Source of the DNA: Spirodela intermedia
Taxonomy: Eukaryota; Streptophyta; Magnoliopsida; Alismatales; Araceae
Reading direction: 5' to 3'
Assembly (NCBI GenBank): GCA_902729315.2
Contig: LR746270.1
Location: 1,768,501 to 1,832,500, forward strand
Length of the DNA stretch: 64,000 nucleotides
This document shows positions 10,318 to 29,769 of this stretch, piece by piece. The notes beneath the pieces are model-generated. The model had not been told where the DNA came from. It made no database searches and saw only the letters and a program-made list of their open reading frames with translations. Both the position numbers and the translations under genes were made by a program. Position 1 is the first letter of the stretch. Each line of letters starts with the position of its first letter.

Positions 10318-10503
10318 TTAGCTGATGCCCTCCTCTCTTTTCCCCTTTGCAACCTTGTGGCGAGGAGGATCCATCCAATCCTCCTGCTGCTGCTACTACT
10401 GCTGCAATCGAAGGGTCATCTCTCGGTGTATCTCTTGTCATCCCCCCAGCAAGACCCACCAACTCTGCCCTCTGCTTGGGCTGTTTTTTGAGACACAGAA
10501 GGG

Positions 10504-10535
<32 letters not shown>

Positions 10536-12190
10536 ACAGCTAGCCATACGGTAAGTGTTTTGGCCTGGTATCTTCCTCGTAGAACTACTGATTTGAAGCG
10601 TGCAAAAGGTTCTGGGCTGCATGAGACTTAATTTTCCAAGTCTGGACCAGTCTCAGGTTTTTGCGTCTCTCTTCTCCGACTCTTCAATGCGCCCCGGTAA
10701 TTCCTCACCAAAAAAGGAAAAAAATCCACTGAATCTCAGATAAACATCTGAAATACAATCTGAGTAAATCCACTGGGTTTTCTTCTGCAGCCAACAAGAT
10801 TTCTATCTGCCAAGGATGGTATCATATGGGTTGCAGATCTTGCCCATGTTCGCTGGCGGGCAATTGCGATAGCAATGAGTGTGGAACACAAGGAGAATGA
10901 ATGGTGGAATCAGACAGAGAGCGGGTACCAGTCACTAAAATTTGACCCAGTGGGAAGCTAAAGTTTTTATTTTTCATCACATTAAACTTCTAGTTGAATC
11001 GGGGAACTGAACTATTTATTCTATCCAAAAAACATATTCATTAACCAAAAAACTATATAACTCCAAATGACCCTGCATTTTCTTGAGAAAATTATTCTTC
11101 TCATATCATGTACGGCCACAATGAATGCATGATTCCACGGATGCCTATGAAGTTGGATCCTATCCAGGTTGACCCTGTCAAAGGCTTACTTACTTGGGTT
11201 GGGTTTTTGTCAAACCGAGGTCAGCGCAGAGGTCCCGATGCCTAGAAAGGCATACACAGATGGTCTCCCTCTCCCTCTCCCTCTCCCTCTCCCTCTCCTT
11301 CCCCCACCCCATCACCACCTGATTCTGCAGTTGGGAAGAGCGATTTTGTGCAAGGAGAATCATTCAACAGAAATTTTGCCACGAACAGTTTATTTTTTAC
11401 AAAGAGGGCAGTTCCATCTCAAGACTCGATCTTTGTGGCGTACAGATGATGAACACGATTTCAAAATTTGATGCCGACAAGCTTCCCTTTTATTCTGAAT
11501 TTGCAAAAAAAAATAAAAAAAAATCACCATTTGAGAGTAATGCAGCATAGTTCATAACTAAACAAGAAGGGAGAAAAAGTTATAATTATGGAACCAGAAG
11601 CTAAAATAAAATAAGTACAAAAATAAATAAATCATATTCACTGTACACGAAGAACGCGGCTCTCTGGTTGGAAGATGGAGCTCCCCGATCAAAGATGGCA
11701 ATCCTCAAGTTCAAAGTGAATCTGCGGAAAAAATAAAAATCTCTCCAGTTTAAGTAATATATACAGCTATTTCACTATCCTCATAGACACCCACGGCAAT
11801 GGAGCATCCTTCCTTTGAAAGCCTACAGAATATTCACAGTTCAGACCCATGAAAACTAGAAAGAGCCTAGAAATGGTCGGAATATTCACAGCCACAGGTT
11901 CCTACCATAAAATTTTAATGAGAAAGGCTAAAAGCAAGACCGGGTATCTCCACAATGGATTGAACAACAAAGAGAGATGTGGGGAATCGAACAGTGAAAG
12001 AAGTTCCGATGGGTCTTAAAAATGGCTCCCTGAAAAGAAAGCTCATTTTGGATGGATTCCCACTGAAGCCATTATCTGGGCCAGGGAGGGACCAGACAAG
12101 GGCATCTCTACTTCTCAGAACTCATCTTGGGCTCAAGTCCAAAAAAACGTTGGGCAAGGTCAGGATGTAATGTTCTTTACCTTGTTCCAA
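10318..12190. other. 3' flank of the polymerase subunit gene and intergenic DNA with microsatellites
   Basis: The presumed 3' untranslated region contains (GA)n at 10508-10535. A (CCCTCT)n hexanucleotide repeat of about 36 bp lies at 11264-11299. From about 11500 onward the sequence is likely the 3' untranslated region and downstream flank of the minus-strand glutathione reductase gene. No other gene was recognised. Confidence 0.5.
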
Positions 12191-12194
12191 TGCG

Positions 12195-21024
<8,830 letters not shown>

Positions 21025-21129
21025 GCCTGGCGATGAGGGACGGCCCCTGCTCACTCTGTCCCCGGCAGCGGCAACCCGATCCTCGCCTTCTCCCTCTCTG
21101 CCCTGTGTTTTATCCGCAAGGGACAAAAC

Positions 21130-23430
21130 GGCGCGTGATGATGGGCTGGCCGGCCGCCTCCTTTCATTAAACTGGGCTGCACAAGCAAATTGAGCCGATA
21201 GTCACCGCACAACCAAATTGTAACAAAAAAAATTCACTCTTTCACTTCCTTTCACGTAGGAAGCGTTGACTTTTGTAACATTTCCAGTTTTGATGTTGAG
21301 AAAAGTACTAGAAAGGTAAAATATGGCAATCTTGTAATGAAATAAATGTAGGTTTTGAAATTTAGTGTGAGGCCTCGTGTGATTATAAGATTTTTTTATA
21401 AGATCCATTGTGTTTCTTTCTATTTCTCATCAAGATAGTTGACTTATGAGTTTATACTCCTCTTGCCAAAAAATAAATTTAGTAAAGGCATTACAGATAT
21501 AATTTTGACTTCATTTATCACTTAAAAAATCATACTCTAACTCATGAAAGAGTCAATTATTAGGATTTTATTACTCAAAAATTATTAAACTTTCACTTAC
21601 GTAGTGAGTTGACCCACTTGGTTTGAAAGAAAAGAAAAGGTAACTAATAATGATTTACCATTATAAAGTAAATAGATTTAGTGAGGCATAGATCTTTAGC
21701 AATTAGTCACTGAAGCCGCAAGCTCTAGCACACATGGTCATTGAGGCTTGTTAAAGCCATTGATTCAATGTGTTTTAATTATAACTAAGTTGAATCTAAG
21801 GACTTTGCCCTTAGAAGATGGAGTGGTTCAAATAAATTGAACCTCTATAAATTGTGGTGTATGAATTTTTATTGTTCTTATCAATTCTTGGAATATGAAG
21901 AAGAAAAAGTCAAATTTACCCACTCTCCAATTAGGGCATTACCTAAGTAAGATATGCCATTAAATGCAACATTATAGGATAAAATATAGAAAAGATAAAC
22001 AACTAAATTACTTGCAACAAATCGTTGGAAGCATGCAACTAGCTACATTGTAAGCTTTACTAATTGGTTTTTATATCTTTGAAGAATGTCATGCTTAAAA
22101 ACTAGAGCACGTTTGGTGTGATATATCTTTAGTCCTTACTTGCATTGGCATAGTGGTCAAGTTAGATGATTGATGGTGGCTGAATAAGAAACTAGAAGTT
22201 GCATAGAATTTCAGAAAGACCCTAGATTGAAGAGTACCTCTATTAGTTCTGAAAACCTAAAATTGGTATGAAAGATGACGTTTTTCTTCAAGAAATAGAT
22301 ACCCTAGAATAGTATACCTTAGGGTAGATTCCCATTATTTCATGGCACTCATCGCTCATTATGATGATCCAAAGTACTTCTATATACATATGATAGATGG
22401 TCTGACATTATATGTGAGTTAAAACAACAAAAGTTGATAGCTGTGAAGAAATAATTAGTAAATCACTTTGGTGCTAACAATTGAAGAGTACTTTTTGAAA
22501 AAAATATGGAAAGAAAGAGATAGTTGGAAAGTCAACACTTAGCGAGTAAGTGTTAGGTGTGTAGAAACAAATATGTGAATCACAAGGAGCCATCAAATGA
22601 GGAATGTCTTAACTTGTGCAAATGGGAAGTCAACACTTATTGATATGCTTGTTAATGCTTATCACTAAGATTTACTAAGGAAAGTCTCAACACTTTCAAT
22701 AGAAGTATAATTGAATACAAGATGTAGGATTTTGACTCTCACAAAACCATTTGAGTAGGTTTCAATGCATGACTTTTAAGTGCAATGGTCATGTTAACAA
22801 TTAAACCAAAGGAAAAATGATGCAAAATTAACAACCTACTTGTTATTGGGACTAGCTTATTAATTATTCTTTTCATTTAGCATTCTTATTGTTATATAAA
22901 TAAACATTTTATTTTGTTTTTTTTATTCATCGTGATTAACAATAAAAAGATTTTCCCATTGTTTCAAAACCCAACATCTAAAAATTTGGCGACGAGATTC
23001 CAATTATCTATCTAACTTGCATTATGCATAAATAACAAGAATAAAACGTTTTAAAAACCTATAGTGGGTAAAAATCCTCTTTAATGAATAATGGATATAT
23101 ATATATATATATATTTCTATATGCTCAAAAGAAATTTTCCTTAAATAGTTCCCACAATATTTGGTGGTCTTGCCTAGGGCTCAACTTATTAGCACCTATA
23201 AGTTGAAATAATTCGTGTTATCATATCATCGTAATCTTTGATAAATTTATCATGCGGAATTGATTATCTTGTCTTGTATGACTTGGACATTCACCATTGA
23301 AGCTTACTTTGATCAAACCAAACTGGTGGTTTTTTAACTTCAGGCATAGAAGAAAGAACCGATTTTGTCAATGAGTAGTGTCTTTGCTCACTTATGTCAC
23401 GTTATGGGTCTTCACAAACTGCCTCAGAAT
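21130..23430. other. Glutathione reductase promoter flank and AT-rich intergenic DNA
   Basis: Just upstream of the reductase start are AGCCCA motifs (21140-21180, minus strand). Farther out the sequence is AT-rich with no recognised gene. An (AT)n run lies at about 23095-23114. Confidence 0.5.
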
Positions 23431-23622
23431 CAGCTTTTTAGCCCCCAAGTGAACCCCACAAGCTTTCTCGGAGTACCCTGTACTCTGTTACACGTATAAA
23501 AATGGCGGACGACTATAGGATCGAATCCCCGCATGATTATGGATTCCTCGCTTCGCTCGAATTTCGGTCGCCGTCTCCCCTCCCTTGGTTTGAGGGTGGA
23601 GGGAACAGCAGGAAAGAACAGC

Positions 23623-23652
23623 AAGAAGAAGGAGAAGAAGAAGAAGAAGAAG
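23623..23652. repeat. (GAA)n trinucleotide tract
   Basis: About 30 bp of AAG/GAA repeat, probably in or just past the 3' untranslated region of the PsbW gene. It produces Glu-rich and Phe-rich open frames that should not be taken as proteins. Confidence 0.75.
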
Positions 23653-23807
23653 CTGATCACTCGTTCAAGTACAGAGAGGATCGTTACCGGCAAGATCGGA
23701 CATCTCTGAGTCGGAAGCGCAATTCAGCAGACCCTCTGAAGCGCTGTTTCAGGGGGGCTAACTTGGGTGGAGTTTCTTTGATACAGAGGAGGGAGGGGGA
23801 CGGCTTC

Positions 23808-24398
23808 TCAGAGAGAGAGGCCCGACTCTTCGTCTTCCTCCAGGGTGGAGGTGTAGATGAAGTAGAGGGCCCAGATGAGGCCGAAAACTCCTGCCAGGAT
23901 CCATCCGAGAAGGTTGTTGCTGATGCCGAGGCTCAGCCCCGTCCCTTCCGTGCTCAGCCTCTCGTCCACCAGCGCCAGCGCCGGGTTAGACGCCGCCATC
24001 ACGCTCGCCGCCGCCAACAGCGACGCGGCGGCGCCGGCCACCGGCGCCGCCTTCGCCTCCTCCGCCGCCGAGCATCTCGCCCCCCCGCCTCTGACGCTTC
24101 CTCTCTTCGGCAAACCTTCAAACACCGCGCGAGCGTCACGCCATTTTCATCTCGAAAAGAAACCCACTCCCATCTCTAGAGGATGAGCCGGCCCACTGCG
24201 GCGGCGGAGGAGACTGGAAGAAGGAAGAAAGAAACCCATTCCGATCTCCGGGAGAGGAGTCGACCCACTGCGGCGGAGAAGAGGAGAGGAGACGATCGTA
24301 CCTAGAAGAGGAAGGGAAGAAGCTCCGGTGGCCGCCACCGACTTGGGGAGGAGGGCGGCGCGCGCGACTGTCGCGGGGGAGGCGGCTAGAGAGGCCAT
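23808..24398 (-). CDS. PSBW: Photosystem II reaction centre W protein (PsbW), chloroplast precursor
   Basis: Small nuclear-encoded thylakoid subunit that stabilises photosystem II dimers and supercomplexes. Two minus-strand exons, 24398-24302 and 24115-23808, join through a split Gly codon to 405 nt and 134 residues. Residues 1 to about 47 are an Ala/Ser-rich stromal transit peptide (start [14 protein letters not shown]). Residues about 57-80 are a second hydrophobic thylakoid-transfer segment ending in PALA. The mature protein starts [10 protein letters not shown] at residue 81 and has 54 residues, the known size of PsbW. It has one membrane span ([18 protein letters not shown]) and the conserved tail [11 protein letters not shown]. 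The ATG follows a GA-rich leader. A G-box and an I-box-like GATAAG lie upstream, as expected for a light-responsive gene. Confidence 0.95.
24154..24275. repeat. Diverged tandem duplication inside the PsbW intron
   Basis: The stretch at 24154-24207 recurs at 24227-24275 with an offset of about 72 bp. Both contain GAAACCCA, a CATCTC/GATCTC block and GACCCACTGCGGCGG-like sequence. The duplication fills most of the 186-bp intron. Confidence 0.6.
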
Positions 24399-24635
24399 CT
24401 CTCTCTCTTCGCGGGAGGGCAGAGAAGGACGACGGAGCTCGGAAGAGGAGGGGGACTGCCAATGAAGGATATCCGAGCCCGGGAAGAAGGGAGGAAGGTT
24501 TATCCCGGAGAGAGGGAGGACGGAGATCTTCTGTAAAATCTGTGGCCAGAAACCAGGGGAGGAACGAAATATGAGCCGGATGCTGCGAGTGGCTTGCACG
24601 AGATCCTCATCCTTCTGCATCCAACCAGCTTCTTC

Positions 24636-24709
24636 CACGTGTAAAATAGCATCCGGGAGCTGGAACATGACCCCACTCCGCTTGCGGAGCGCTACAACTC
24701 TTATCCTCT
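24636..24709 (-). promoter_or_regulatory. G-box and I-box upstream of PsbW
   Basis: CACGTG at 24636-24641, and GATAAG read on the minus strand at about 24700-24705, lie 240-310 bp upstream of the PsbW ATG. The pairing of G-box and I-box is typical of light-regulated nuclear photosynthesis genes. Confidence 0.4.
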
Positions 24710-24829
24710 TTAATTCCCGTCTTCTTTTTTCTCTGTGGGCTAAGAAGCCTTTCAGAATGATTTGGCAACAAACTGGAACTGGAGACGATTAAGAAAGTCT
24801 TATGTCCACACACATCGGCAATCAATTTC

Positions 24830-27000
24830 TTTCTTCCCCATATTTTTAATTACTATCTAACAAGTTCATCCTATGAACATAATTGGCGCATGTCTTTTGA
24901 TTTGATGGGAATTTTGTGTGATCAAACAACTACTAGGACCATAGATTTATGATATTTGACAAAGTCCATGACAAGTTTATGTGGAGCTCTTAAAGTTTTA
25001 AAATATTTTCGACCAATGTGTTATGCCATTTGATAAAGCTTACAAAGAACATACACGTGAATTTTTCAAGATAAGCAAGCTTTTAAAAGGTTGTTGTAGT
25101 TGTCATATTTTCTACAAAGTTAATGCATGATCATTGACTTTTCATATAGTTTCAATAGTTCAACTAACTTATAATGAACTTTTGATGTATAAAACAATTT
25201 CGAGAAATGAGGGAGGCTCAAAATTTAAGCCCTAGATTGCTTGAAAGATGTGAAAGTTGTAGAACATGGATTTGAAGGTGTAGAATTCGTTCAAGAGCCA
25301 TATCCAACGTTGCTTACATGGTAGATTGATTTATTTTTTTCTAGTTTTGATTGTCATCCAAGCATGAGACTGTTTCTGGATTTGCCTCCCAGATGTTGGT
25401 TTATCACAATTGTGACTATCAGATAGCCATAAAAAAGATCTCTATTGTTTGATATGCAAAATTCAATACGTAGCTTGTAGTGGGTTGACCTTAGTTGTGT
25501 GCACTCTATGGACTATTTGAAATATTGTATGCATTGAACTATTTTTTAATATTTACTAATTAAATATTTTTAATTAAATTCAACAGTGATTTTAATGATT
25601 CAAAATATTTATCTCTTTTTTTAAGGATTCATCTTTCTCATTAGTGTTCTAGGAGCATTAGACAAACCAAACACCATCATAAAAATTTATACATTCAATT
25701 TATTTTAAAAGTGGTATTCATTTCAGCATTTGGGTGTATTCTAATTTGATCTTAACCACTCTTTAGATCAAATTGTAAAAGAAAGCTTGATTAAGGAGCA
25801 TATCATAAAGTCACTGTTAGAGTAGGAAATCTATATTTTACAATAATCTTATTGATGCCGTGATTGTATGCAGACTTGCAATCTATTATCTTTCTCTGGC
25901 ACTAATAATAGTAACTACATTGGGAATAAGAAATATATATTTCACAATAATATTATTGATGACATGGATATCCAAACATATTTGAATGTAGAATCCTCCT
26001 CTAGCACCCATAAACTTATGGTCTCTTTGATTAGTCATTTTACCAATAGTTCCTTGACATGTTATTTCAAAGTTTTGTTCTTTTGATGATTCATTATATA
26101 ATGTCGGTAGGAATAAAGTCGGTAGAATGCCAAATATCCCTTATAGGCAAAAGATTAGTAACTAAATTTCACAACATGGATATTTTGTAACAATTCAAGT
26201 ATGGCATCCAAAAAACATGAATTCTTGCAATTCAAGTATGACAATAAAAAAATCATCTTCCACACAATACCTAATATTTTAGGTTTCCCCTGATGATAAA
26301 ACACTTAATTTGCAATCAGTAAAAGTATTTAAAATTTGATAGTAGAATCAATATTTGATTTAGTGAGAAGTGAACAAGTAGTGTAGCCAATGTGATGTTT
26401 GGTGATCTAAACTCCTAACATATACATCAAATTATCTCTAAAGTGTAGCTGCTACATCAATGAATGTTTAATCCAAGTTGATTGAACTTTGAAGTCATAT
26501 CGGCAGCAAAACATAGATTCCAAACATTCTCTCAATTGAGCTATTTTTTATTATTTATTTAAATATTATATTATTTTATGATAGTATAGAAGATGAACAT
26601 CTATTTCACTCAATAGAGGTGCTACAAAGTTTATAGTAACATTACCTACATAAATTTTCTTTTTAAAAATGTAACTTTATGTCTAAAAGCTTGGTTTCCT
26701 TGGGACTTTAATCCACAAAAGAGATAAAGATTTATCAAGAGAAAGTTAAAGTCGATGCTATCAAAAAATAATTGACATCTAGTAAATATGGCCTTGGTGC
26801 ATAATTTCTATGGATCAGCCTCTTCTTACTTTTGGTTTACTAGAATTTTCAATTCTATTATGGTATCTATCATTGGATATGTAAAGAAAGGAAAGAATAC
26901 TCCAGAAGAAGAAGAAGAAGAAGAAGAAGAAGCTAGTATGAGATTTATGCTTATTAAAGAAGTATGATTTGTTCTCAAATTTTAAGAAATTTGAAGTTAT
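24830..27000. other. AT-rich intergenic DNA
   Basis: No recognised gene. A (GAA)n tract lies at about 26904-26932. A short motif reading AAATCTATATTTTACAATAAT near 25827 recurs near 25930, suggesting a local duplication. Confidence 0.5.
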
Positions 27001-27299
27001 GCTCATTGAAGAAGATTCATGCTTATTATGGTGATCATGTTTTTTGTGATTAGGTTGACAAGAATTATGTTAGAGCGTGCAGAAATCCCTCCCAATCGTT
27101 CATCGATTGACCCCACACTTGCCCCGTCACAAAAAACCTCTGAGCAGGGGCTGCCTGAGCTCTGGGCTTACATCGACTCCGGACGTATAAGCAGAGCGGT
27201 CTGATAGTGGAGAGCTCATTTGGGTTTGGCGGGCTGGTCCTGGATCTTGTCAAGGACGGAGGGAACATATGGAAAATCTTTTAATATAGACTTTCCTGT

Positions 27300-28065
27300 T
27301 CTCTCCTCCTTCGGCCATCCGGCTCTCCTCGGTCCGCCGCCGGAGCAATGAGCCATTTCCTCAACCTCTGCGTTCTGCGTTTTTATCGCCTTCAGAAGGT
27401 TTCCGTTCCGTCACCCTGTCGCCCATCATTCACTTCCAGTCGCTCCTCTCGCGGCCACGAGCCCTACTGGCTTCGAGATCGACCACTCTTTACTGGGTCA
27501 TGCCCCACTCCCACAGCTGCTCGCTGAAACTCATCAGATGCTGAGAGCGTTCAATGCTTCTTCAAATGGTAGAAATTTCCCATAAACAGTTGGGTTTTTC
27601 GGACTCTTCTTACTGTTATCTCGTTTCATGTTATTCTCTCTAGACTGGTTTTATGTTTTCTCTTTAGAAGCGACCTGTGTGTAGTCTTTATCACGCAGAA
27701 TTATCGAAATTCTCATCAGCTGGGAAGGTTAATTCAGTGTTAGCAGGGCGTCCCTTGTTCGCGTTTTCGTATCCTCTTGATTCCCATTCACAAGACATGG
27801 ACTCGGTCAAAAGACGAGTGGTTTGGTGGTCTTCCTGGACCTCATATCCTCACTGCAAGACTGGATTTCCTCTTCTGTCCTCTTGTAGGTTGCAGGTCAT
27901 CTTCGCCCTCTAGTTGTTAAATTATGGCTCCCCAAGTTGTTTGGATGATGATCAGCTGCTCTCGAACAATTTGAACCTTCTCTTGTGCCAGACATGAAGT
28001 TCCCCAGGTGGCTTGGATACTGATCAGTTGCTCTCGAACATTTCGAATCTTCTCTTGTGCCAAAC
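27300..28065 (+). promoter_or_regulatory. 5' leader of the PPR gene, with upstream ORFs
   Basis: A GC/CT-rich block begins near 27295. It contains an upstream ATG at 27348 opening a 59-codon frame that stops at 27525-27527, and a second upstream ORF of 9 codons at 27994-28023 created by the duplication described separately. A 5' untranslated intron may exist, but I could not settle its borders. Confidence 0.4.
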
Positions 28066-28073
28066 ATGAAGCC
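27930..28073 (+). repeat. 72-bp tandem duplication spanning the PPR start codon
   Basis: Copy 1 (27930-28001) and copy 2 (28002-28073) share most bases, including GCTCTCGAACA and TTCTCTTGTGCCA followed by an ATGAAG. The period of 72 is a multiple of three. In copy 1 the ATG at 27994 meets a TGA at 28021. In copy 2 the ATG at 28066 opens the long PPR frame. Confidence 0.85.
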
Positions 28074-29769
28074 ACCCAGTCTGTTCCAGGCTCGTCAAAT
28101 CTCCGCCCAGCACATCCGTTTTCCTCTTGGTTATGGAGTAGAAGGAGTGGTGGGTAGAATCTATCGCTGTATTTGTAGCATTTCAGAGTCGCCCGAGATC
28201 CCTGCGTGGGTTAAGCTCTCTCAAGGAGAGAACTCTCTTCCTGAGGACTTGGAAGACGATTTTGTCGTCCCTTCAAAAATGGATATTTTGAAAGACAAAC
28301 CAGGTTCATGGAGAGGACGTGACAGTGAATCTGCCCAGTCCAACGTTGTTCCGGTTGACGAATCCAGAGTCAATGATAACTTTGATCTGCTGAATACTAT
28401 TCTGACTTCTTCCAAGCTCACCTCCGTTGAGGAAGTTTTCCGAGCTCTAGATGGTTGCTCAATCAGTGTCTCTGCACATTTAGTTAATAAGATTCTCAGG
28501 AGATTTGCTAACGATTGGGTTTCTGCCTACGGATTCTTCAAGTGGGTTGCGACCACTCAGTCTTGCTATGAGCATTGTTCGGATTCCTTTGACTTGATGG
28601 TTGACATTTTAGGAAAGTCAAAGCAATTTGATGCAATGTGGGGCCTGGTTGAGGAAATGGGCCATGAGAAATTGGTATCTTTGGCAACGATGAGTAAGGT
28701 CATGAGAAGGCTGTCTGGTGCTGGTAGATGGAAGGATGCTATAGAGACATTCCATAAGATAGAGAAAATTGGTTTAGAAAAGGACACCATGGCTATGAAT
28801 GTCTTGCTAGATACGCTGTGCAAGGAGAGGAGTGCCATGCGTGCCAGAGACTTCTTTTTTGAGGTGAGGGAATCCATTCCTCCTGATGCTACCACTTTCA
28901 ATATCCTAATTCATGGATGGTGCAAAGCTAGGAAGCTCGAAGAAGCACGGTGGACCATGGAGGACATGAGAGAGTCCAGGTTCATCCCCTGTGTGATCAC
29001 ATACACTTCACTGATTGAGGCGTACTGTATGGACAAGAATTTCAGGGCAGTCAATGCCACTCTGGAAGAAATGAAATCAAATGGGTGCTCTCCTAATGTG
29101 ATCACTTACACAATTGTGATGCACTCATTGGGGAAGGCGAAGGAAACCCAAGAGGCTCTGCGGGTTTATGAAATGATGAAGAGAGATGGTTGTGTGCCCG
29201 ACACATCATTTTATAATTCCCTGATTTATATTCTTGGTAGTGGTGGGCAGCTACGGGATGCCTTGTCCATATACGAGGAGATGCATAGAAATGGAAGCCC
29301 ACCAAATGTGATCACATATAATACTTTAATTTCTTCTGCTTGTGTTCATTCTCAAGAAGAGAAGGCTCTGAGTCTACTTCTGAAGATGGAAGAGAGTTCC
29401 TGTAAGCCTGACATCAGGACTTACTCTCCCTTACTAAAATACTGCTGTAGAAGGAAGAGGACGCAGTTGCTGTACTTTCTCTTGGGTGACATGCTCAAAA
29501 AAGACATCAGCATTGACCTTGGAACCTATACTCTTTTGGTGCAGGGACTGTGCAGAAATGGAAAGCTACATCAATCGTGCTCATTTTTTGAGAAAATGGT
29601 GCTCAAGGGATTCATTCCTTGGGAACATACATACGAGATGCTGTTGAAAGAGCTTGAAAGAAAGAAACTCAACGAAGAAAAGGAAATTATTATAAAATTG
29701 ATGGCACGAGCAGTGGAGCAGAACTCATCTGGTTATCATTATGCTCGGAAAAAGAATCAAACTGGCTAA
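28066..29769 (+). CDS. P-class pentatricopeptide repeat protein, probably mitochondrial
   Basis: Intronless frame of 567 residues from the ATG at 28066. The frame extends upstream only through non-ATG codons. An N-terminal region of about 170 residues, rich in basic and hydroxyl residues at the very start, fits an organelle targeting peptide. About ten or eleven 35-residue PPR motifs follow from residue 171 to about 545, seen as repeated TYN.LI...C....EA....EM...G..P. patterns, for example TFNILIHGWCKARKLEEA and TYTSLIEAYC. No E, DYW or SMR extension follows, so it is P class. P-class proteins bind organellar transcripts and affect their stability or processing. Order and wording of the repeats resemble the mitochondrial Arabidopsis proteins At3g04130 and At3g22670, but the RNA target cannot be read from the sequence. 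Confidence 0.95.
   Translation: MKPPSLFQARQISAQHIRFPLGYGVEGVVGRIYRCICSISESPEIPAWVKLSQGENSLPEDLEDDFVVPSKMDILKDKPGSWRGRDSESAQSNVVPVDESRVNDNFDLLNTILTSSKLTSVEEVFRALDGCSISVSAHLVNKILRRFANDWVSAYGFFKWVATTQSCYEHCSDSFDLMVDILGKSKQFDAMWGLVEEMGHEKLVSLATMSKVMRRLSGAGRWKDAIETFHKIEKIGLEKDTMAMNVLLDTLCKERSAMRARDFFFEVRESIPPDATTFNILIHGWCKARKLEEARWTMEDMRESRFIPCVITYTSLIEAYCMDKNFRAVNATLEEMKSNGCSPNVITYTIVMHSLGKAKETQEALRVYEMMKRDGCVPDTSFYNSLIYILGSGGQLRDALSIYEEMHRNGSPPNVITYNTLISSACVHSQEEKALSLLLKMEESSCKPDIRTYSPLLKYCCRRKRTQLLYFLLGDMLKKDISIDLGTYTLLVQGLCRNGKLHQSCSFFEKMVLKGFIPWEHTYEMLLKELERKKLNEEKEIIIKLMARAVEQNSSGYHYARKKNQTG

Noticed and set aside
9793-10352. Antisense frames opposite the Pol IV/V subunit gene
   Set aside because: Shadows of a GC-rich coding sequence.
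22980-23000. TTTGGCGACGAG as a possible LTR primer-binding site
   Set aside because: Resembles the sequence after some gypsy LTRs, but no LTR or coding remnant was found on either side.
23502-24179. Plus-strand frame of 225 codons
   Set aside because: It is antisense to PsbW exon 2 and passes through the (GAA)n tract. PsbW on the other strand is certain.
28057-28065. PPR start at the upstream GTG
   Set aside because: Plant nuclear genes start at ATG. The first in-frame ATG is 28066.
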